Below are positions 6,026 through 11,062 of a stretch of DNA of 11,062 bases, one piece after another. The stretch is from Verrucomicrobiota bacterium. Lineage in GTDB: Bacteria; Verrucomicrobiota; Verrucomicrobiia; Limisphaerales; UBA1412. Below the pieces are notes generated by a model. It saw nothing but the letters and a program-made list of their open reading frames with translations. It did not search any database and was not told the DNA's origin. Position numbers and translations under genes: made by a program. Position 1 is the stretch's first letter, and each line of letters opens with the position of its first letter. The DNA lies in assembly GCA_017557085.1 (NCBI GenBank), contig JAFZAR010000290.1, forward strand, positions 1 through 11,062, in the 5' to 3' direction.

Positions 6026-7480
6026 TTACGCGTTATACGCGGTAGAAACGGTATTACCTCCGTGGCCGGTCCAGTTTGTGTGGAAGAACTGTCCGCGAGG
6101 CTGATCTATCCGTTCATAAGTGTGGGCACCGAAATAATCCCTTTGAGCCTGTAAAAGATTGATGGGCAAACGTGCCGCGCGGTATGAATCATAGAAAGCC
6201 AGCGCGGTGGAAAATGCCGGAACAGGGATCCCTTTCTTGGCGGCTGTGGCAATGACATTGCGCCAGGCCCGCTGGTTGTCCTTGATGGCTTTGCGGAAGA
6301 AATCATCCAGGAGCAGACATTTCAATTTGGGATTCTTGTCAAAGGCTTCTTTGATCTTTCCCAGAAAGACACTGCGGATAATGCAGCCGCCGCGCCACAT
6401 CAGGGCAATATTCCCATAGTTCAGTTTCCAGCCGTATTCCTCTGCCGCTTCACGCATCAGCATATATCCCTGAGCGTAGGAAACGATCTTGGATGCGTAA
6501 AGAGCTGAGCGTATTTCCGCAATGAATTTGTCCCGATCAGTGGAAATGGCAGGTCTGGGGCCTTTCAGTTTGCGAGCCGCCTTGACACGTTCTTCTTTGA
6601 GAGCGGAAACACAGCGCGCGAAAACGGCTTCCGCGATGAGTGAAACCGGCATTCCTGTGTCCAGAGAGGTATTGACTGTCCATTTGCCGGTGCCTTTTTG
6701 TCCGGCAACATCCAAGATTTTGTCCACCAGTGCACTGCCATCGGTATCTTTATAGGCGAGGATGTCGCGGGTGATCTCGATGAGGTAAGAATCGAGTTCG
6801 CCTTTGTTCCATTCCGCGAACACCTGATGGATCTCATCGGGAGTCATACGCAGTCCGGCAGACATCAGATGATAAGCTTCGCAAATCAACTGCATGTCCC
6901 CGTATTCAATGCCGTTATGGACCATTTTGACAAAATGTCCGGCACCGTTGGCTCCTACCCAGTCACAGCAGGGTTCGCCGCTTTCGACTTTTGCGCAAAC
7001 TGATTGGAAAATAGGTTTAACGCTTTCCCATGCGGCAGGGGAGCCGCCCGGCATCATGGAAGGTCCGCGGCGCGCGCCTTCCTCGCCGCCGGATACGCCG
7101 GTTCCGATATAGAGCAATCCTTTGCTTTCTACGTATGTTGTCCGGCGGATCGTGTCGGTGAAATGAGAGTTGCCGCCATCAATAATAATGTCACCGGGTT
7201 CCAACAAGGGGATCAGCTTTTCGATCAGATCATCGACCGCGCTGCCGGCCTTGACAAGCATCATTACCCGGCGCGGTCGTTTCAGTTTCGTGACCAGTTC
7301 CTCTAAAGAATGAGTTCCTATAATGCGTGTACCTTTGGCTTCGTTAGCCAGAAAATGATCTACTTTGGAAACAGTTCGATTATAGACGGCCACAGTAAAA
7401 CCGTGGTCATTCATGTTCAGAACCAGGTTCTGTCCCATAACGGCCAGACCGATCAATGCAATATCCGCTTTTTGTTCCAT
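6026..7480 (-). CDS. gnd: 6-phosphogluconate dehydrogenase (decarboxylating)
   Basis: Oxidises and decarboxylates 6-phosphogluconate to ribulose 5-phosphate, giving NADPH, in the oxidative pentose-phosphate pathway (cytosol). The 484-residue product is full length. The N-terminal Rossmann fold has GLAVMGQNL (11-19) and NRT (34-36), the latter typical of NADP specificity. Further blocks are IIDGGNSHFTDT (99-110), GVSGGEEGARRGPSMMPGG (128-146), and the active-site helix with K185, N189 and E192, matching E. coli Lys183, Asn187 and Glu190. KGTGKWT and the C-terminal HTNWTGHGG tail, which reaches into the partner subunit, are present. All catalytic positions I can check are intact. It starts 6 nt after the GH43-like gene stop, with a weak AAAGA before the ATG. 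Confidence 0.97.
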   Translation of the reverse strand: MEQKADIALIGLAVMGQNLVLNMNDHGFTVAVYNRTVSKVDHFLANEAKGTRIIGTHSLEELVTKLKRPRRVMMLVKAGSAVDDLIEKLIPLLEPGDIIIDGGNSHFTDTIRRTTYVESKGLLYIGTGVSGGEEGARRGPSMMPGGSPAAWESVKPIFQSVCAKVESGEPCCDWVGANGAGHFVKMVHNGIEYGDMQLICEAYHLMSAGLRMTPDEIHQVFAEWNKGELDSYLIEITRDILAYKDTDGSALVDKILDVAGQKGTGKWTVNTSLDTGMPVSLIAEAVFARCVSALKEERVKAARKLKGPRPAISTDRDKFIAEIRSALYASKIVSYAQGYMLMREAAEEYGWKLNYGNIALMWRGGCIIRSVFLGKIKEAFDKNPKLKCLLLDDFFRKAIKDNQRAWRNVIATAAKKGIPVPAFSTALAFYDSYRAARLPINLLQAQRDYFGAHTYERIDQPRGQFFHTNWTGHGGNTVSTAYNA

Positions 7481-7486
7481 ATATCT

Positions 7487-8464
7487 TTAGTCTTTCTTTT
7501 CCTGAAGTGTTTTGGCCAGACTTTCCGTGATTTCGATAACAGTCCCGTGACGGTGATCTTTAGGAAAAGTCATTTCCTTGGAACAATCTGTCCATGTTTT
7601 GAAATCTGTTGTTTTGACTGCTCCATAGTAATGAGGGTTGGCATAATGGTCAAAATAGCAGAACCAGGTATCTCCGATCTTCAGCAGGGAAGGTCCTTCC
7701 ACCCAGCTGATGGTAAAAGGTTCAGAGACATGAATAAAGGGGCCTGTTGGGGTTTTGCCGGTTGCCATGCGCAGATTTTTCTTGGGAGGATTCAGCCGTT
7801 CATCTTTGCAGACGAGGATATAGCGGTCGCTGTCCATGACCATTGTGGAGTCGATCACGTTGAAGCCGGGATCGCAGAACAGTTTACTTTCTGAAAAGGT
7901 TTTGAAATCTTTAGTCGTGATGTAATAGGCCCGATGGTTATAGTTGTCCTCGCTGATGTTGGAACCGCCGGGGAATTTATCGGTTACAGTAGAGGACCAG
8001 AAGATATACCACAGATCTTCTTTCTTATCGTAGAAAAGCTCCGGAGCCCAGACATTGCGTGTTTTGGGTTCATTCTGCATGACTGGGATGCCTTTCTGCT
8101 CGGACCAGTTGATCAGATCCTTGCTGGAAGCATAGCCGAATTGTTTGCTTTCCTTGGTGGTCCAGCCGCTGGTCCAGACCAGATGGAAGGTGCCGTCCGT
8201 TCCCTGGGCGATAGCCGGATCGCGCATGAGCTTTGCTCCCACCGTGGGTTGGAGGAAAGATTTGTCATTATTCAGAGCGGTCCAGGTATAACCGTCCCGG
8301 CTCAAAGCCAGATGCAGTCCATCCTGCCCATTATCCCGGAAAGAGGTAAAGAGATACCAGCCCGTTTGGGGACGCGCGGTTTCATTGGGTTCAGCCGCGG
8401 AACCGATATTTTGGAAGGTTAGACCTAATAACAGCGTGAACACGACTTTCTTCGCTATATTCAT
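7487..8464 (-). CDS. Secreted GH43-like glycoside hydrolase
   Basis: Five-bladed beta-propeller glycosidase of clan GH-F (GH43-like, possibly an arabinofuranosidase or xylosidase), 325 residues. A signal peptide is visible: MNIAKK, then a hydrophobic stretch, with likely cleavage after Ala24 (SAA-EP), so the enzyme is exported. Repeated blade motifs are LALSRDGYTW, MRDPAIAQ (80-87), YASSKDLINWS, NVWAPELFYD (137-146), TTKDFKTFSE, NVIDSTMV (202-209), VEGPSLLK (255-262) and HRHGTVI. By family analogy an N-terminal Asp (possibly D82) is the base, D205 the pKa-modulating Asp and E256 in W-x-EGP the acid, which is inferred from motif position only. The gene has a good ribosome site (GGAGAG, 10 nt before ATG) and heads the minus-strand cluster with gnd, SDR and gluQ. 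Substrate and anomer specificity cannot be read. Confidence 0.8.
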   Translation of the reverse strand: MNIAKKVVFTLLLGLTFQNIGSAAEPNETARPQTGWYLFTSFRDNGQDGLHLALSRDGYTWTALNNDKSFLQPTVGAKLMRDPAIAQGTDGTFHLVWTSGWTTKESKQFGYASSKDLINWSEQKGIPVMQNEPKTRNVWAPELFYDKKEDLWYIFWSSTVTDKFPGGSNISEDNYNHRAYYITTKDFKTFSESKLFCDPGFNVIDSTMVMDSDRYILVCKDERLNPPKKNLRMATGKTPTGPFIHVSEPFTISWVEGPSLLKIGDTWFCYFDHYANPHYYGAVKTTDFKTWTDCSKEMTFPKDHRHGTVIEITESLAKTLQEKKD

Positions 8465-8502
8465 GGCGCGTATTCTCTCCTATATAGAAGGTGAGTTCAA
8501 AC

Positions 8503-8517
8503 ATAAAATCGTTTTAT
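8503..8517. promoter_or_regulatory. 15-bp palindrome ATAAAA-TCG-TTTTAT upstream of GH43 gene
   Basis: A perfect 6-3-6 inverted repeat lies 38 nt upstream of the GH43 ATG, inside the divergent region between that gene and pta. Its position suits an operator for the minus-strand operon, and the layout matches the palindrome at 1628-1642. The regulator is unknown and the AT content raises the chance of coincidence. Confidence 0.27.
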
Positions 8518-8644
8518 TCGCTATGAAAAAGCTGAAATACCTTCAAATTGCTTCTCATCCAGTGACTAAAAGAGCTTTATCACGGATTTTTTATTTTATA
8601 CAAAAAGGAATTCAAATTTTTTTAAGGAAAAATGTTTTTTTATC

Positions 8645-8673
8645 TTGAAAAGCAGAGATCGTTGATCCATTAT
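8645..8673 (+). promoter_or_regulatory. Candidate sigma-70 promoter for pta and lipoprotein
   Basis: TTGAAA (8645-8650, 5 of 6 consensus bases) and CATTAT (8668-8673, 4 of 6) are separated by 17 nt. This would start transcription near 8680, inside the longest possible pta frame but upstream of the ATG codons at 8710 and 8722, and so supports the shorter Pta protein. The remainder of the 257-nt divergent region is AT-rich with no other gene visible. Confidence 0.35.
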
Positions 8674-8721
8674 ATGGGCTCGAGCACGTTTAGGACTCCT
8701 CTGGGGTCGATGCGTAAACTT

Positions 8722-9795
8722 ATGCGTTTTATAACTGGCATATTTGAAAGATTACAGTCACATCCCAAGCGGGTTGTGTTTCCTGAGGGACAAGATTCCC
8801 GGGTGATACAAGCCGCGCGGCAGTTCTTTACCCTGAAGCTGGGGATCCCCATTCTTCTGGGCAGCCGCAAACAAATCAGGGAAACGGCTGACAAACTCAG
8901 CATCGCTCTGGAAGGTGTAAGAATCATTGATCCAACTCAAAGTGATGATTTGGAAACGTTTGCCAGAAGATTTGAATTGCTTCGCAGAAGCTATGGATTG
9001 AATCTGGATGGGGCGCGTGAAGCGATGTACCAGCCCAATTACTATGCCTCGATGATGCTGGCAATGCATCAGGCGGACGCAATGGTTTCAGGCGCAGTGG
9101 ATTCCAGCAGTGTTGTCCTGCATCCTCTGCTGCAGATCATCCATCCGGCAGAGGGAACGCAAACGGTGTGCGGCAGTCAGATCATTGAGCTGGGTGACGC
9201 GGATAACGCCAGGATCGGTTCGGACGGAGTCCTATTCCTGGCGGATTGTTCTATCCAGCAGGATCCTACGATCGAACAACTGGCGGATATAGCTGTGGCT
9301 ACCGCGCGGCTGGCGCTGCAAATCACAAGTGAACCGCCTCGTGTGGCACTGCTTTCGTTGACGACTCATGAATCCGCGGTGGCTCAGGGGATCACCTCCA
9401 AGGAATACGCCGCGGCGATGCTGGCGGCGAGCAGAGCTGAAAAGGAAGGGATCAAAGCCTTTTTTGACGGAGAACTTCAGGCCGACGCGGCGCTCATTTC
9501 GGAGATCGCGCAGCGGAAACTGGGATCCGGGGAACTGGGGCCAGTGGCCGGAAAAGCCAATGTTTTGATCTTTCCCAACATGGAAGCGGCGGATATCTCC
9601 AGCCGGTTAGTTCAGCATCTGGCTAGAACTAACATATATGGCGACATACTGTTAGGTATCGATCGCCCTGTAGCGGTATTATCGCGTGCGGCTACAGCTC
9701 ACGATATTTTGGGCGTAGCGGCTATCCTGGGCGAACAGTGCAACCGGTATCGCCGGATGTATCCGGGTGTAGGCATCAGGATCCCGGGCGAATAA
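8722..9795 (+). CDS. pta: Phosphotransacetylase (PTA/PTB family)
   Basis: Phosphate acetyltransferase interconverts acetyl-CoA plus phosphate with acetyl-phosphate plus CoA, a cytosolic step to acetate and ATP when paired with acetate kinase (not in this window). Blocks seen are KRVVFPEGQDSRVIQAA near the N-terminus, DAMVSGAVDSSSVVLHPLLQ in the middle, VAGKANVLIFPNMEA, and ILLGIDRPVAVLSRAAT, whose Ser-Arg pair matches the conserved SR of the Pta active site. The usual FP-L-x-GNI-YK segment reads FPNMEAADISSR, losing Gly-Asn and Tyr-Lys. Butyryltransferase or another acyl group is possible. ATG 8722 is chosen because it places the family start (Met, about 12 residues, then the KRVVFPEG block) correctly and gives 357 residues. 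ATG 8710, 8674 and 8632 are in frame; 8632 has AAGGA 3 nt upstream and would add 30 residues unlike the family. The lipoprotein gene follows by 9 nt. Confidence 0.87.
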   Translation: MRFITGIFERLQSHPKRVVFPEGQDSRVIQAARQFFTLKLGIPILLGSRKQIRETADKLSIALEGVRIIDPTQSDDLETFARRFELLRRSYGLNLDGAREAMYQPNYYASMMLAMHQADAMVSGAVDSSSVVLHPLLQIIHPAEGTQTVCGSQIIELGDADNARIGSDGVLFLADCSIQQDPTIEQLADIAVATARLALQITSEPPRVALLSLTTHESAVAQGITSKEYAAAMLAASRAEKEGIKAFFDGELQADAALISEIAQRKLGSGELGPVAGKANVLIFPNMEAADISSRLVQHLARTNIYGDILLGIDRPVAVLSRAATAHDILGVAAILGEQCNRYRRMYPGVGIRIPGE

Positions 9796-9804
9796 ACGAT
9801 CCCA

Positions 9805-10683
9805 ATGTTTCCAATAAAGAAGATCGTGTACGGCGGCGGTCTGCTGCTGGCGGCAGCGGGGCTCTTTGGCTGCGTCAGTATGACTCAAAAAACTCCTTAT
9901 TCTGTCTTCAAACATATAGACGGGCTGGTCGCGTTTTGGGATTTCTCGGAAGGACCGGGAGTGCCTAAATGTTCACAAGGGAAAGATCGTTATGAGCTTA
10001 CAGAGTATGGTGAACCTATTCCCGTGGTTGAGGAAGGCCCTTGGTCAGGTCGTTCTGTCCAGTTGAACGGAGCCAGTTATCTCTCTTTGCCTTATGAGAA
10101 AACGGGAGCATTGGATCTCAAGGATAATCAGGTAACAGTTTTGGCCTGGGTCAAAAAAGAATCGTCGCAAATCGGTTTTGTAGGAGGAATGTGGAATGAG
10201 TATCAGGAGGGAGGTAAACGTCAATACGGACTTTTCATCTCTCTTCCGCATTATAATGGAGCCGATCAGGTTTGCGGCCACATATCCAAAACAGGAAAGG
10301 CAACGCCTCCATTTCCTTATTCCATAGACTATTCCGCCAGCAGACAGACAGTTCCTTTAGGCCAATGGTGCTGCGCGGCCTTTACCTATGATGGAAAGTA
10401 TATCCGTTCCTATCTGGATGGCGTTTTTGAGCCTCGTGAGCCGGAGCTGATTTCTCACACGAAAGGTTTTCCGGGATATCCGGAGGGATTAGTCCAATCC
10501 AAGAATCCTTACTATTATCCGGATGGGATGGGGAGTAACGGATCGGATTTTACTGTCGGCGCGGTACTGGTCAAATCGGGAATGGGGAATTTCTTCGTCG
10601 GCAAGATCGGCGGGTTGGCGGTTTTCAATAGAGCGCTCAGTCCGGAGGAGATCGCCAAAATTTCAAAAATAAGAAAAAATTGA
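9805..10683 (+). CDS. LamG/concanavalin A-like fold lipoprotein
   Basis: Predicted surface or periplasmic lipoprotein of 292 residues. The N-terminus has MFPIKK, a glycine- and alanine-rich hydrophobic core and the lipobox LFGC, so Cys23 would be lipidated. Val24 at position +2 does not give an inner-membrane retention signal of the Asp type. The mature part looks like one LamG/concanavalin A-like jelly-roll domain: GLVAFWDFSEGPG near the start, SVQLNGASYLSLPYE, VTVLAWVKKES, WCCAAFTYDGKYIRSYLDG, and at the end GGLAVFNRALSPEEIAKI, a typical closing element. Such domains bind glycans or serve as structural modules, and no catalytic motif is evident. It lies 9 nt after pta, so probably co-transcribed, although the functional link to Pta is unclear. 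The divergent secreted GH43 protein makes a carbohydrate-related role reasonable but unproved. Confidence 0.78.
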   Translation: MFPIKKIVYGGGLLLAAAGLFGCVSMTQKTPYSVFKHIDGLVAFWDFSEGPGVPKCSQGKDRYELTEYGEPIPVVEEGPWSGRSVQLNGASYLSLPYEKTGALDLKDNQVTVLAWVKKESSQIGFVGGMWNEYQEGGKRQYGLFISLPHYNGADQVCGHISKTGKATPPFPYSIDYSASRQTVPLGQWCCAAFTYDGKYIRSYLDGVFEPREPELISHTKGFPGYPEGLVQSKNPYYYPDGMGSNGSDFTVGAVLVKSGMGNFFVGKIGGLAVFNRALSPEEIAKISKIRKN

Positions 10684-10701
10684 TCCCTGTTTGATAAAAA
10701 A

Positions 10702-10736
10702 TTTTGAGGAAATGTTTTTCAAAAATACCCTTTTTT
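10702..10736 (+). terminator. Weak hairpin and T run after the LamG lipoprotein gene
   Basis: TTTTGAGGAA (10702-10711) pairs with TTTTTCAAAA (10715-10724) through ten pairs including two G-T, with a 3-nt loop, and a T6 run begins at 10731. The stem is AU-rich and the T run is displaced by 6 nt, so efficiency is doubtful. Six A residues just left of the stem (10696-10701) would give a U tract on the minus strand, where the two G-T pairs become mismatches. It sits between convergent genes. Confidence 0.33.
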
Positions 10737-10783
10737 ATTCCGAAATCACCATTAGACAATAAAAAACTTTGGGATATTCTATA

Positions 10784-11062
10784 TCATTCTCCTTTTAAGA
10801 ATCGAATACTCCCATCAGAATATGCCTTTATACGAATTTGTTCATTGTTATCATTAAACACTTCTTCGATGACGACAAAATCAGGGGTATGTTCGATATC
10901 TATATTTGTCAGAGGATGAAGCTGATAATAAAAAGAATCAGCGTTTTCGCCAGGTTTGAAAAAATTCACTCCCTGTTCTGTCAGAATGGAGTAAAGCTTT
11001 TCGATCTGTGGAGGGGTTGAATTGGTTTTGGCATATTTCAGGTAAGCCTCACATAAGATTTC
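10784..11062 (-). CDS. Unrecognised protein, C-terminal part only
   Basis: The minus-strand frame is open from the right window edge to a TGA at 10784-10786, giving 92 visible residues; the start lies outside, and the GTG at 10969 is only an internal possible start. I do not recognise the family with confidence. The visible part begins EILCEAYLKYAKTNSTPP, contains YYQLHPLTNIDIEHTPDFVV, and ends with IRIKAYSDGSIRFLKGE. It has no membrane segment in the visible part. The ending resembles the C-terminal pattern of secretion-type prepilin-like proteins of planctomycetes, Verrucomicrobia and Lentisphaerae (a short phrase like FADGHVEFL near the C-terminus, after a block similar to PDFVV), but the conserved His is not present, so this is a weak suggestion. 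The region is AT-richer than the rest of the window and converges on the LamG gene. Confidence 0.55.
   Translation of the reverse strand, partial: EILCEAYLKYAKTNSTPPQIEKLYSILTEQGVNFFKPGENADSFYYQLHPLTNIDIEHTPDFVVIEEVFNDNNEQIRIKAYSDGSIRFLKGE

Noticed and set aside
7310..7894. 194-codon open frame on the plus strand
   Set aside because: It is antisense to gnd and the GH43 gene, both of which have clear motifs; the translation looks like a mirror frame.
1..11062. CRISPR arrays, insertion sequences, integrases, toxin-antitoxin or defence genes
   Set aside because: No direct repeat series, transposase motif, terminal inverted repeats or recognisable defence domain was seen on either strand.

Overview
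The window looks like a chromosomal segment from a Gram-negative, saccharolytic anaerobe or facultative anaerobe. My best guess is the PVC superphylum (Lentisphaerota, Kiritimatiellota or Verrucomicrobiota). This rests on inference: the small single-cluster ferredoxin type, a LamG-fold lipoprotein, a secreted GH43-like glycosidase, weak Shine-Dalgarno sequences and moderate GC. No rRNA or other taxonomic marker is present. There is no CRISPR array, insertion sequence, integrase or phage gene.

Layout. (1) Positions 2-1366 hold the 3' part of an ArnT/PMT-type membrane glycosyltransferase, cut by the left edge. (2) A tRNA-Pro(UGG) with encoded CCA follows at 1459-1535, and then a 248-nt AT-rich leader. 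(3) A plus-strand cluster at 1784-4299 encodes an AI-2E-family membrane protein, a FluC/CrcB homologue, a ThiE homologue and a [4Fe-4S] ferredoxin, with gaps of 6, 12 and 29 nt. (4) A minus-strand cluster runs from 8464 down to 4296: secreted GH43-like glycosidase, 6-phosphogluconate dehydrogenase (gnd), RmlD-like SDR sugar reductase, and glutamyl-Q tRNA(Asp) synthetase (gluQ). Its gaps are 6 and 13 nt, with a 14-nt overlap at the end. It meets the ferredoxin tail to tail with a 4-nt overlap of the two stop regions. (5) Divergent from the GH43 gene, a plus-strand pair encodes a phosphotransacetylase and a LamG-like lipoprotein (9-nt gap). (6) The right end holds the C-terminal part of an unrecognised minus-strand protein in visibly AT-richer DNA.

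How the genes could fit together (inference): the secreted glycosidase and the surface LamG lipoprotein suggest use of extracellular glycans. Gnd handles the pentose-phosphate branch and Pta the acetyl-CoA/acetyl-phosphate node of fermentation. The rest (tRNA, gluQ, thiE, fluC) is housekeeping. I see no strong evidence for a new multi-gene system. The most useful oddities are at single-gene level: a FluC homologue lacking both Phe-box phenylalanines, a Pta with an altered family motif and uncertain start, similar 6-3-6 palindromes upstream of two separate operons, and a possible upstream ORF with a hairpin before the AI-2E gene.
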